In this document: one piece after another, positions 7,433 to 15,165 of the stretch
Numbering within the stretch: position 1 is the first letter of the stretch
Layout of the letters: each line of letters starts with the position of its first letter
Source: DATGKD01 sp035294855
GTDB lineage: Bacteria > Actinomycetota > Acidimicrobiia > Acidimicrobiales > UBA8190
Length of the DNA stretch: 26,142 nucleotides
Direction: 5' to 3'
NCBI GenBank assembly: GCA_035294855.1
Contig: DATGKD010000145.1
Span: 1 to 26,142, forward strand
Translations under genes and position numbers: made by a program
The notes under the pieces: generated by a model
What the model saw: only the letters and a program-made list of their open reading frames with translations
Told to the model about the DNA's origin: nothing
Databases searched by the model: none

Positions 7433-8440
7433 TCAGGACGGCTGGAACGTCATGTTGAAGGGCACGCGGAACCCGGAAGGGAACTGAACCGGCCTCCCGT
7501 CCAGGTTGACCGTGACATTGCTCGACCCGAGGCGCACCACGAGCGCCTTCGTCGCCTCGATCGTGTGCTGCTGCCCCGCTGACATAGTGGCCGTCCATAC
7601 CACCGTTCCCTTGGCTGAGTCGGTGGCATACACCCAGCACGGAGCGGATGCGTTGAGCGCGACCGTGAAAGACCCGCGCGGCACCGAGTAGGTGGCGGCG
7701 TACGTGCTCGAGGACGAGGGGCTCACAACCGCGGAGAGACTCGAGCGGTGTCCGGGACGCGGCTGGGTCGGTCGTGAGTGACCTGTCGCGGAGCGAGGAG
7801 ATCTCGAGGACGGGAGCGTCAACGCGAGAGCGACGACCGCGGCCACCGCCATCACGGCCGCGGCAGCCATCGCCAATGGCCGATTCCGAACAAGGCTGTG
7901 ACGCGCGTTCGTCGCCACACTCAACGGGTCCGGATCCATGAGTGGAGATGCGAGACGCGGTGCGCTCGGAACGGCCACGGTTTCCACGTCGGGGCGGGCC
8001 GACCATGTCACCGCAGTCGGATCTTGGTACCGGGCGAGCACCTTGGGACCTGGGTCGTCCACGACAACAGGCGTTTGGCGCGTGCCGCCGTCGACGTCGG
8101 CGTCGACCTTTCCAGCCGTCGAGCGCCCGTCCCCCCGGGGCTGGCTCGAGCCGACCAGCTCGGACGGAGAATCGGACCCGGTCTCTGACGGGGGGGCGGC
8201 CGGAGCCGCACGCGTCTCCACTGGTGGTGACGACGGCTTCGAGGCTGCCCGCGGCGGAACGGACGGCGAGCCGCCACCCTCGACACGGCGCTCAGGCAGC
8301 TGCCGCAGCGTCTCGAGGGTCCGCTGATGGTCCTTGACGGACCGCCTTGCGTCGGCCGTGCGGCGCCAGGTCGATCCCGCCACGATGGCGACCACGAGGG
8401 CCAGCAAGGCGACGATGACCGCAACCGTCATCGCCTCCAT
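7433..8440 (-). CDS. Two-pass membrane protein with RodZ C-terminal-like (DUF4115) domain
   Basis: 335 residues. TM1 is about 4-22, followed by a basic stop (TWRR). A long Pro/Ser-rich low-complexity linker (about 52-130) leads to TM2 about 188-209, a second Ser/Pro/Arg linker (210-250) and a C-terminal beta domain (about 256-321: VALNASAPCWVYATDSAKG, then VVWTATMSAGQQHTIEA, then VTVNLDGRPVQFP). That last pattern resembles the DUF4115 domain at the end of RodZ, an MreB-associated cell-shape protein. Unlike RodZ there is no N-terminal helix-turn-helix, but an extra N-terminal membrane helix instead. The likely topology places the DUF4115-like domain outside the membrane. It lies 57 bp downstream of the LLM oxidoreductase gene on the same strand. 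Function unknown; an envelope role is inferred from the domain. Confidence 0.72.
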   Translation of the reverse strand: MEAMTVAVIVALLALVVAIVAGSTWRRTADARRSVKDHQRTLETLRQLPERRVEGGGSPSVPPRAASKPSSPPVETRAAPAAPPSETGSDSPSELVGSSQPRGDGRSTAGKVDADVDGGTRQTPVVVDDPGPKVLARYQDPTAVTWSARPDVETVAVPSAPRLASPLMDPDPLSVATNARHSLVRNRPLAMAAAAVMAVAAVVALALTLPSSRSPRSATGHSRPTQPRPGHRSSLSAVVSPSSSSTYAATYSVPRGSFTVALNASAPCWVYATDSAKGTVVWTATMSAGQQHTIEATKALVVRLGSSNVTVNLDGRPVQFPSGFRVPFNMTFQPS

Positions 8441-8497
8441 TCAAGCGAATGAGGGCGGCGCTTGTTACATCGGGCTCTGTGAGGGCCGGTGGCGGAC

Positions 8498-9748
8498 TCA
8501 GAATTGGGGCACGGCGGGGAAGGCGTAGCCCTCAGGGGCCGGTCTCGGCGGGTCGCGCCGGGCCAGGGCAGCAGCCACCGGCTCCTCGAGTCGCTGGGCT
8601 TTTGCATCTTCGTGCGCCGCTGCCCGGTCGGCGAACTCCGGCATGACCTCCCCCGCGAACAACTCCAGCGACTCGCAGATGTGCTCGTGGCGGTTCCGGC
8701 CCGCCTGGCTCACGAAGATCAGCTGATCCACGCCCGCGTCCTCGTAGGCCCGCACCAGCTCGCGGATCTGGGCGGGCGTGCCCACCGCCCCGCGCAACGA
8801 CCCCAGGCCGTGTTCCATCAGTTGCGCGCCCAGCTGCTGCCCGGTGCGCGACGCGATGTCACGGCTGAAACCGAACCGATCACGGTTCTCCTGAAACTCC
8901 TCCCAGACGTTGGTGACGCCGGGACGGTGCATGCCGAACGCGTAGTAGTGCGCGAGTGAGTACCCGAAGAAGTGACTCCCATCGATCCCGCGGTCGATGG
9001 CGGTCTCCTCGTCGTGGTGGCACATGAGCGGGAGGACACAGGCGATGTTGGGGTTCACAGCAAAGCCGGCCGGGACGCACGCATCGGACGCGATCGTGGC
9101 GTAGTAGTCGTCCACCCATGTCTTCGCTTCGTCAGCCTCGAGGAACGAAAACGTGAGAGCCCCGATTCCCTTGGTGGCGGCGACGTGGATGGTCTCGCGA
9201 CGGCTGCACGCCACCCACAGCGGAGGATGCGGGCGCTGGAGCGGTTTCGGCACCAGGTTGCGCGGCGGCAGCTTCACGAACCTGCCATCGTGCCCGGCGA
9301 ACGGCTCCTCGACCATCAGCCTCGTGATCACGTCCAAGGCTTCGTGCCACTGGTCGCGTTTGGTGGCGCGGTCGACGCCGAAGCCCCCGAGTTCCGCCTC
9401 CGAGCTCGACTCCCCCGTGCCGAACTCGACCCGCCCGTCGGAGACCAGGTCGAGCACCGAGATCCGCTCGGCCACCCGGGCGGGATGGTTGAAGCCGACC
9501 GGAAGCTGGACGATGCCGTGGCCGAGACGGATCCGGCTCGTCCTCTGGCTCGCCGCGGCCAGGAACACCTCCGGCGCCGGCGAGTGCGAGTACTCCTCCA
9601 GGAAGTGGTGCTCCACCTCCCAGACGTAGTCGAACCCCGCTCGGTCGGCCAGCTCGACCTGTTCCAGGGTGTCCTTCAGGAGGCGGTGCTCGTCGTCGGG
9701 ACCCCACGGGCGCGGTAACTGGTGCTCGTAGAAGATTCCGAACCGCAC
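8498..9748 (-). CDS. LLM-class flavin-dependent oxidoreductase (luciferase-like)
   Basis: 416 residues with the bacterial luciferase TIM-barrel pattern. MRFGIFYEHQLPRPW at the N-terminus is strand 1, and FDYVWEVEHHFLEEYSHSPAPEVFLAA (around 39-65) is the hallmark active-site stretch with EHH. TSRIRLGHGIVQLP, HPARVAERISVLDLVSDGRVEFGTGES and PPLWVACS follow in family order. Such enzymes use reduced flavin (FMNH2 or F420H2) to oxidise small substrates; the substrate cannot be read from sequence. In actinobacteria many relatives use F420. A flavin reductase gene lies about 3.8 kb upstream on the same strand and could supply reduced flavin, though they are not adjacent. It lies 33 bp downstream of the XRE regulator gene. 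Confidence 0.9.
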   Translation of the reverse strand: MRFGIFYEHQLPRPWGPDDEHRLLKDTLEQVELADRAGFDYVWEVEHHFLEEYSHSPAPEVFLAAASQRTSRIRLGHGIVQLPVGFNHPARVAERISVLDLVSDGRVEFGTGESSSEAELGGFGVDRATKRDQWHEALDVITRLMVEEPFAGHDGRFVKLPPRNLVPKPLQRPHPPLWVACSRRETIHVAATKGIGALTFSFLEADEAKTWVDDYYATIASDACVPAGFAVNPNIACVLPLMCHHDEETAIDRGIDGSHFFGYSLAHYYAFGMHRPGVTNVWEEFQENRDRFGFSRDIASRTGQQLGAQLMEHGLGSLRGAVGTPAQIRELVRAYEDAGVDQLIFVSQAGRNRHEHICESLELFAGEVMPEFADRAAAHEDAKAQRLEEPVAAALARRDPPRPAPEGYAFPAVPQF

Positions 9749-9781
9749 GACGACGTCCTAATCGAGAAGGCGAGGGGGCGA

Positions 9782-10255
9782 CTACGGGCGTTCGTCGTGC
9801 TCCAGCATGGCGTCGATCAGCCGTTCGACCAGGGTCCGGTCACGGTCCGACAGGCGCCGAAGCTTGATCGCGAGAAGCGACCCGTCGTCCTCGTCGCGGT
9901 GGCCATCGGGGGCGGCGAGCGGCCGGGGCCTGCGGGTCGGCCTTCCGATCCGCGCCAGGACGTCCTCGAGGGGAACCTCCAGGGCGACGGCCACTCGCTC
10001 CAGGACGTCGGGACTCGGGTTCGGGAGCAGTCGGATGCCGCCGATCGCCTCCTTGCGCCCCGTTTCAAGGTCACGCCAGGTCGACTCGGAGACCTTCGCC
10101 CGCCGAGCGGCCTCGCGACGTCGCAGGCCCCGCTCCTCGCGCTGCTCGACGAGCCAACGCCCGAACTGCACCCACTGCTGCGACTCGTCCACTCCGCCAG
10201 AGTGCCGGTTCCTGTCCGTCACGTCCAGCCGCCTCGGTGACCCGTTCCCGGTCAT
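9782..10255 (-). CDS. XRE-family helix-turn-helix transcriptional regulator
   Basis: 157 residues. The ATG at 10255 overlaps the stop of the upstream epimerase gene (ATGA), which settles the start and implies translational coupling. A Lambda-repressor-like HTH spans roughly residues 28-90: FGRWLVEQREERGLRRREAA, KVSESTWRDLETGRKEA, then PSPDVLERVAVALEVPLEDV. The C-terminal 60 residues are charged (LSDRDRTLVERLIDAMLEHDE) with no recognisable ligand-binding domain. A palindrome at 10852-10861 upstream of the operon could be its target, which is speculation. Confidence 0.88.
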   Translation of the reverse strand: MTGNGSPRRLDVTDRNRHSGGVDESQQWVQFGRWLVEQREERGLRRREAARRAKVSESTWRDLETGRKEAIGGIRLLPNPSPDVLERVAVALEVPLEDVLARIGRPTRRPRPLAAPDGHRDEDDGSLLAIKLRRLSDRDRTLVERLIDAMLEHDERP

Positions 10256-10803
10256 GTGCGCAGCCCATAACGCGGTCGGACCGCCGGGCCGAGATCGGCG
10301 CGCCGCGGGTTCGACTGGTCCCGTGCCGACAACACTGGTGTGTCGACGCCCCAAGCGGCGGCGATGTCGGGGTCGTCCCAGGCGACACCGAGTTCGTCGG
10401 CGGGGTTGTAGTAGCCGTCGACCAGATACCAGAGAAGGACGTCCGTCAGCGACGCGAACCCATGCGCCACACCGGGCGGGATGAAGACGCCGTTGTCACG
10501 ATCGCCGTCGAGGTCGAGGGTCAACGTCGCGCCCTCGGTGGGCGAACCCTGCCGCAAGTCGTGCAACACGACCCGGGCAGTGCCGCGCAGGACGTACCAG
10601 TAGTCGGCCTGATGCAGGTGGTAGTGCAACCCCACGACCGCGCCGGCCTGCTTCTCGGAGCGGTTGCCCTGGATCATCTCGCGGCCGAGCGGGAACCACG
10701 ACCTCCGGTAGGTCTCGACGAACCTGCCCCGGTCGTCACCGTGGACCTCCGGCTCGACCAGGACCACGTCGACGATGCGCTCCGATGGCGTGATCTTGGG
10801 CAC
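10252..10803 (-). CDS. RmlC-like cupin, dTDP-4-dehydrorhamnose 3,5-epimerase family
   Basis: 183 residues, GTG start. Family motifs in order: DDRGRFVETYR (23-33), IQGNRSEKQAGAVVGLHYH (44-62) with catalytic-type His60, YWYVLRGTARV (68-78), FIPPGVAHGFASLTD (107-121), YLVDGYYNPADELGVAWDDP (126-145) with Tyr131/132, and VLSARD (157-162). RmlC proteins epimerise C3 and C5 of dTDP-4-keto-6-deoxyglucose on the route to dTDP-L-rhamnose. The usual Lys-rich segment after GLHYQ reads HLHQADYWY here, and no rmlA, rmlB or rmlD is nearby. The exact sugar-nucleotide substrate is therefore uncertain. The gene overlaps the XRE gene by 4 bp and follows the YfhO-like gene after 119 bp. Confidence 0.85.
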   Translation of the reverse strand: MPKITPSERIVDVVLVEPEVHGDDRGRFVETYRRSWFPLGREMIQGNRSEKQAGAVVGLHYHLHQADYWYVLRGTARVVLHDLRQGSPTEGATLTLDLDGDRDNGVFIPPGVAHGFASLTDVLLWYLVDGYYNPADELGVAWDDPDIAAAWGVDTPVLSARDQSNPRRADLGPAVRPRYGLRT

Positions 10804-10815
10804 CGGGCGCGCAGG

Positions 10816-10860
10816 CTACCTCGGGATCGAACTCCGGCGGAAACCTGCGATGGTGCGCAC
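10816..10860 (-). other. Possible 14-codon leader peptide ahead of the RmlC-like gene
   Basis: On the minus strand AGGAGG is followed after 3 nt by a GTG that opens a 14-codon frame (MRTIAGFRRSSIPR) ending in TAG 12 nt before the GTG of the epimerase gene. The ribosome-binding site here is stronger than the one at the epimerase start. The spacing is short and the peptide is too small to judge by composition, so this may be chance. Confidence 0.25.
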
Positions 10861-10861
10861 C
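10852..10861. promoter_or_regulatory. 10-bp palindrome GGTGCGCACC upstream of the rmlC-like/xre pair
   Basis: A perfect palindrome about 50 bp upstream of the epimerase start, in the 119-bp gap after the YfhO-like gene. It overlaps the start of the possible leader peptide. It could be an operator for the XRE regulator encoded in the same operon. In GC-rich DNA a 10-bp palindrome is weak evidence. Confidence 0.25.
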
Positions 10862-10922
10862 TGCCTCCTACGTTCACAGCACTTCACGAGAACGCACGCC
10901 AGAGCACTACTGGGGAACCGAT

Positions 10923-13283
10923 CTACGTGGGCGGGTCTCTTCTATGCCGATTGAGCGAAGAGAGTGCCAGCGCCCCACTCAACCCCGCCGCACAGAGCAC
11001 TGCGAGTGCGATACCTGCAGTGAAGGTGGTCGGCCAGTACCTCAGCTCAACAGCGTGGCGACCCTTGGGGACCCGAGCCTCCAGCATCACGCCTGAGAAC
11101 CGGCGAAGAGCGAGCGGTCTTCCGTCGAGCGTCGCTGCCCAACCGGGAAGGGCCGTCAGTCTCAGTCTTAGGGCACCGGCCGTGGCCGAGTTGGTCACGA
11201 TCTTCCAGACCGCGGGGTCGGATCGGTCGACCCCGAGAGGCCTTCCCGGTGCATCGTTGGGGATCGACCGGAGGTGAGAGGTGTCGGGGGTGAGGGTCGC
11301 CAGGCCGACTCCCGGGACCCGATACAGGCCTTCGCCACCAAGCGTTGTGACGAACTTCGCCCCCGTGGGTCCGGGTACGCCGGGAGCATCAAGGATGAAC
11401 TCGACTCCGAAGCGCCGGGCGTCAGCTGCGGCGGTAACGGCTGGCGAGAAGATCTCGATCGCAGCGTCTCCGCCAGTGCGACCCGTTGCCATGCGCCACG
11501 ACGAGAAGTACGCGAGCGGGGTCATGGGATCGTAAACCGAGAGCTCTTGTACGCCCAGGAGTCCATTCGTGTTCGGGAGGAGTCCCAGCGTGCCGAGGCT
11601 CGCCTCATCACCCAGACCCACGACCGAAGACCCGACAATTCGCTTGAGAGCCACCGCCGCCGCGGTTGGACGTGTGGTCTTCGCACTGGACCAGACCGCA
11701 GGAACGGAGGCAACGAGAAATGCTGATCCGCAGAGCAACAATGCGCCGCCACCCAACAGACCGGCGAACTTTCGAACGATGACCGCGACGTGATTGGTGA
11801 GTGGCCGAGCGTGGACGACCGTGAGCCCCGCAACGACAGCGATCCCAACGAATACCTCCGTGGTCGGCCCCACCAGGCTCCGCGCTTGGATCGATGACTG
11901 ATTGAAAGGCAGGTGGCCGCTTCGCAAGCCCCATACCAAGGCGATCCAAATTCCTGCCGCCACGAATCCGCCGCCGGCGAGAATTCGGACCCGTGGTTCG
12001 CGGTGGCGCCGGACGAGACGATCCATTCCAACGCCAGCAAGTACGGCGATGGCGAGCCCAAGCGGCGCCAAGGCGCGATGCCACAGCACATTTCCGATGC
12101 CCGGCACCGAGTCCGCGAAGGACATCACGGGTGCGGCGAAGACGATCGCGCCGGTCACGAGTGCGACCACTCCGAAACTGGCGACCTCAGTCCTCTGCCA
12201 TTCCAGGGCGACGCCGACGACGGCGAGAACCAAAGCGATCACGCCGACGTAGACGTCGGTTTCGTAGAAGTTGAGATCGCCAAACCATGTGCTTCCGGTG
12301 ATCGGTAGGCCGTGGAACCCTTGTGCGATCAGGTGGATGAGGTTGTCGGCCGGCAATGCGTGTCGATCCCAGGGAAACGTTGTTCCAACGCTCCGGACCG
12401 AGAGGTTGGCGATCTGTAGCCCGGGAAGGACAAGCGGCGCGGCAAGCCCGAGACCGGCAGCGGTCGCCATCGCAAAGTCCACGATGGGGCGAGCGAGCCC
12501 GCCGCGCCAATCGCGCCCAGGCCGTCGTTTGGCCAAGCTCACGATGAGGAAGACCGCGAGGCTCACCGCCAGCACGACCACCATCTCGGGCTGGCCGGCG
12601 TAGATTGCGAATGCCAACACGAGGGCAAAAAAGCTGACGGCTTGAACCCGGTGGGTGCCTCTAAGGATGAGTATGGCGGCGGCGAACAACCACGGGGCCA
12701 GTGACATCACCGACGCCACCGGCCAGCCCAGCCAGCTCACGAACGGACCGCAGAGTTCGTAGACAACGCCGGCGAAGACACAACCGAGCGTCCCGAGACC
12801 CAACAGGCGGGCAAGGACATACGCACCGGTGCCGGCGATCACGAGCGCCGTCATTACCTGCACGGTGTAGACGAGGCTCAGCGGCCCCAGATAGGAGATA
12901 AGCGCCGGGATGCTGAACGGGGCCGATTCCCAGTTGAAAGCCAAGGGCATCCCGAGTGCGCTGTACGGATTCCACAACGGCAGGTGACCCTGATGGACCT
13001 GAGTCCACTCGAGATTCGCCCAAGGGATGAACAGCTTGATCTGATCTGAAGAGATGAGATTGTGAGGGACCACCCCTCGGACCTGGGACAGCCCGTAAGC
13101 AGAAAGAAGGTCGTAGGGGCCGAGGTGGATGCCGTGGAGCAGCGGTCCGGCCAATGCTGCGCCGGCCGCGAGGAGCACACATGCGACCCCGACGGCATCG
13201 CGAAGGATGAGATCCCTCGGTCGTGTGGGCTCCAAACCCTGGTCAGTGTCCGTCCGACGCCGGTTACTCAGTCCGAAGACCAT
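10923..13283 (-). CDS. YfhO-like polytopic membrane protein (GT-C-like fold)
   Basis: 786 residues from the ATG at 13283, which has GCAGGA 6 nt upstream; a GTG at 13304 would add 7 residues. The luminal-loop signature after the first membrane segment is clear: DQIKLFIPWANLEWTQ, then GHLPLWNPYSALGMPL and FSIPALISYLGP, typical of YfhO and related GT-C glycosyltransferase-like proteins. About 12 to 13 hydrophobic segments follow, then a large extracytoplasmic domain (last 250 residues) and a final helix (FTAGIALAVLCAAGLSGALAL). In Bacillus, YfhO takes part in glycosylating lipoteichoic acid; here transfer of a lipid-linked sugar to an envelope polymer is only inferred. The stretch looks less GC-rich than its neighbours. 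It sits just upstream of a sugar-nucleotide epimerase gene. Confidence 0.85.
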   Translation of the reverse strand: MVFGLSNRRRTDTDQGLEPTRPRDLILRDAVGVACVLLAAGAALAGPLLHGIHLGPYDLLSAYGLSQVRGVVPHNLISSDQIKLFIPWANLEWTQVHQGHLPLWNPYSALGMPLAFNWESAPFSIPALISYLGPLSLVYTVQVMTALVIAGTGAYVLARLLGLGTLGCVFAGVVYELCGPFVSWLGWPVASVMSLAPWLFAAAILILRGTHRVQAVSFFALVLAFAIYAGQPEMVVVLAVSLAVFLIVSLAKRRPGRDWRGGLARPIVDFAMATAAGLGLAAPLVLPGLQIANLSVRSVGTTFPWDRHALPADNLIHLIAQGFHGLPITGSTWFGDLNFYETDVYVGVIALVLAVVGVALEWQRTEVASFGVVALVTGAIVFAAPVMSFADSVPGIGNVLWHRALAPLGLAIAVLAGVGMDRLVRRHREPRVRILAGGGFVAAGIWIALVWGLRSGHLPFNQSSIQARSLVGPTTEVFVGIAVVAGLTVVHARPLTNHVAVIVRKFAGLLGGGALLLCGSAFLVASVPAVWSSAKTTRPTAAAVALKRIVGSSVVGLGDEASLGTLGLLPNTNGLLGVQELSVYDPMTPLAYFSSWRMATGRTGGDAAIEIFSPAVTAAADARRFGVEFILDAPGVPGPTGAKFVTTLGGEGLYRVPGVGLATLTPDTSHLRSIPNDAPGRPLGVDRSDPAVWKIVTNSATAGALRLRLTALPGWAATLDGRPLALRRFSGVMLEARVPKGRHAVELRYWPTTFTAGIALAVLCAAGLSGALALSSLNRHRRDPPT

Positions 13284-13355
13284 CAACAATCCTGCTTGCA
13301 CCACGCGAGTGGCGCGGAACCAGATCGTCCCAATAGGCGGCGGACTACTCGACGT

Positions 13356-13556
13356 CTAATCATCGGAATGTCGAGACACCCTTCCGAGCAGCCGCGCGGC
13401 CCAACCTCGCAGGGTCCGTGCCCGCCGCGAGCATCCCGGACACAGGCTCACCCGCTCGGCGCGGCCGACGAGGATCCCGCCGGTCCGGATGACTTCCGAT
13501 CGGACGGGCTCGTCGTCACCGATCACCCGGCCACAGTCCCAGCAGGTGGTGGGCAC
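13356..13556 (-). CDS. 66-residue zinc-ribbon-like protein
   Basis: The GTG start at 13556 is set by a strong ribosome-binding site, GAGGAGGAG (13564-13572), 7 nt upstream. The frame is open further upstream, but that part only shadows the flavin reductase gene. Cys5-X2-Cys8 (TTCWDCGR) and Cys39-X2-Cys42 (LCPGCSRR) with a 30-residue loop make a plausible zinc ribbon, followed by a basic helical tail (RRARTLRGWAARLLGRVSRH). No named family recognised. The start lies 28 bp from the flavin reductase stop on the same strand, so the two are probably cotranscribed. Confidence 0.72.
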   Translation of the reverse strand: MPTTCWDCGRVIGDDEPVRSEVIRTGGILVGRAERVSLCPGCSRRARTLRGWAARLLGRVSRHSDD

Positions 13557-13584
13557 CAGGTCGCTCCTCCTCGCGCTGCAGAAC

Positions 13585-14109
13585 CTACGGCGCAAAGCCT
13601 CCGAAGCCACCCCGGTAGAAGACGAGGGGGCGACCCTTGTGCACCCCCATGTCGACGACGAGGCCGAGGACGATTTCGTGGTCACCGGCGTCGTGGGCCC
13701 GGAGGAAGCGGCATTCGATCCACGCCAGCACGCCGTCGAGGACAGGGGCACCGTTGCCGGCCGGACGCCACCCCACACCGGTGAACTTGTCTCCCCCCGA
13801 GACCGCGAAGTCGCGGGAGAGCGCCTCCTGGTCCTCCGAGAGGATGTTGATACAGAACTCACCGGCTTGGGCAATCCGCGGCCAGCTTGTCGAGCTCTTT
13901 CCGGGCGCGATGGCCACGAGCGGGGGCTCGAGCGACAGCGATGTGAACGCCTGGCACGTGAAGCCCACGGGCCCGTCGTCGTCGACCGCTGTCACGATCG
14001 TGACCCCGGACGCGAAATGGCCGAGGGCCTCTCGAAAGCGCGCGGCATCCACGCCGGCGGGTCTGAGGACGTCGTCGCTACCGTCGCCGGCCACGTCGAT
14101 ATCACTCAC
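13585..14109 (-). CDS. Flavin reductase family protein (HpaC/FMN-binding split barrel)
   Basis: 174 residues, GTG start at 14109 with GAGGTG about 11 nt upstream. The split-barrel flavin reductase pattern is clear: FREALGHFASGVTIVTAVDD (about 25-44), GFTCQAFTSLSLEPPLVAI (49-67), FCINILSEDQEALSRDFA (about 84-101) and VLDGVLAWIECRF (122-134). The end is GRPLVFYRGGFGGF. These proteins reduce FMN or FAD with NAD(P)H and hand it to a partner oxygenase, or act alone as flavoprotein oxidoreductases. No adjacent oxygenase is present; the nearest candidate is the LLM oxidoreductase at 8498-9748. Confidence 0.92.
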   Translation of the reverse strand: MSDIDVAGDGSDDVLRPAGVDAARFREALGHFASGVTIVTAVDDDGPVGFTCQAFTSLSLEPPLVAIAPGKSSTSWPRIAQAGEFCINILSEDQEALSRDFAVSGGDKFTGVGWRPAGNGAPVLDGVLAWIECRFLRAHDAGDHEIVLGLVVDMGVHKGRPLVFYRGGFGGFAP

Positions 14110-14171
14110 GTCGGTTCACCCACCTCGGCTCGCCCGTCGTCGCTCGACGCCCGGCGCGCTGGTGCGGGATC

Positions 14172-15023
14172 TCACGGGCGACCGAGATCGACGACCAATC
14201 CTTCCTCGGCGGAGATGACGGCGTCGAGACGACCGGCGTCCACGTCGGCCTTGGCCTCGTCCAGCAGGCGGTCGAGGAAGTCATCGCCGTGCTGGGGATC
14301 GTGGTGGAACAAGGCAAGGCACCGACCGCCCGCCTCGGCGGCCACGTGGACCGCGTACGCGATCGTCGAGTGGCCCCAGGTGGCCTTGGCCCGGAACTCG
14401 TCCTCGGTGTACTGCGCGTCGTGGATGACGAGGTCGGCCCCGTCGCACAGTTCGAGGACCGACTTGTCGACCGTCCCCCGGTCGTCGGGGGCCTGGTGGT
14501 CGCTCACATAGGCGAGGCTGCGGCCCTCGGCGTCGATCCGGAAGCCGAGGGTCGTGCCGACATGCGGCACACGACGGACGAGGACCTTGGCCGATCCGAC
14601 CGCGACGGCGTCGTCACTCACCTCGTGGAAGTGGATCCCGCCCTTCAACTCCTTCATCTGCACCGGGAAGAACGGGGGCTTCACGACCCGGTCGATCAGC
14701 GCGTGGAGGTCGCCGTCCTCCTGGGGGGGGCCGTACACGTCCATGCCGCATCCGTCGCGCAGCAGGGGCGTGCAGAAGGGCAGGCCGATGATGTGGTCCC
14801 AGTGCAAGTGGGTGAGGAACGCGCTCACTTCCACGGGCCGGTCGATGCCGTAGCGCGCATCGAGATCGTGCCCCAGCGGACGAAGTCCCGTGCCCAGGTC
14901 CAAGACGATCGGAGGCTCGTCGCCCACTTCGACGGTCACACACGCGGTGTTGCCGCCGTAGCGCCGGTAGCGCTCGCCCGAACACGGGCACGACCCTCGC
15001 ACTCCGTAGAACCTGACTCGCAG
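14172..15023 (-). CDS. MBL-fold metallo-hydrolase
   Basis: 283 residues if started at CTG 15023. Family homologues normally begin with M-RVRFYGVRGSCP, which aligns exactly with this codon, and AAGGGGGAG lies 6 nt upstream. A GTG at 15065 (297 residues) is the conventional alternative. Motifs: RFYGVRGSCPCSG, YGGNTACVTVEVG, LDLGTGLRPLG, the metal-binding THLHWDHIIGLPF (HxHxDH), VSDHQAP, and HDAQYT followed by ATWGHSTIAYAV and LALFHHDPQH. This order is that of the cAMP-phosphodiesterase/RNase Z-like MBL branch that hydrolyses phosphodiesters, so a cytoplasmic phosphodiesterase is the best guess. Substrate unknown. It lies between mutY and the flavin reductase gene on the same strand. Confidence 0.9.
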   Translation of the reverse strand: MRVRFYGVRGSCPCSGERYRRYGGNTACVTVEVGDEPPIVLDLGTGLRPLGHDLDARYGIDRPVEVSAFLTHLHWDHIIGLPFCTPLLRDGCGMDVYGPPQEDGDLHALIDRVVKPPFFPVQMKELKGGIHFHEVSDDAVAVGSAKVLVRRVPHVGTTLGFRIDAEGRSLAYVSDHQAPDDRGTVDKSVLELCDGADLVIHDAQYTEDEFRAKATWGHSTIAYAVHVAAEAGGRCLALFHHDPQHGDDFLDRLLDEAKADVDAGRLDAVISAEEGLVVDLGRP

Positions 15024-15029
15024 TGTGAT

Positions 15030-15038
15030 CTCCCCCTT
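15030..15038 (-). promoter_or_regulatory. Ribosome-binding site pointing to a CTG start
   Basis: AAGGGGGAG on the minus strand is followed by ATCACA and then CTG at 15021-15023. No ATG, GTG or TTG is in frame at a usable distance; the GTG at 15065 lies upstream of this site. The site therefore supports initiation at CTG for the MBL-fold gene. Confidence 0.45.
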
Positions 15039-15165
15039 GTGCCCCCACAGACACCAGACCAGCACGTTCGCGCCGCCCCGGAACGCTGCGGAAGGCCCTC
15101 CCGTCTTCGACACTACCCGCCGCGCCCTTGAGCCCACCGGGCGAGGCATCGTCACGCAGACATCG

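Noticed and set aside
10923..13304. A full polysaccharide or rhamnose biosynthesis cluster around the YfhO-like and RmlC-like genes
   Set aside because: No rmlA, rmlB, rmlD, glycosyltransferase or flippase gene is present nearby.
13557..13874. Upstream extension of the zinc-ribbon frame
   Set aside because: It overlaps the flavin reductase gene and is low-complexity Ser/Arg; the GTG at 13556 has a strong ribosome-binding site.
8498..14109. LLM oxidoreductase and flavin reductase as a dedicated two-component monooxygenase system
   Set aside because: They are about 3.8 kb apart with unrelated genes between them; a functional link is possible but not supported by position.
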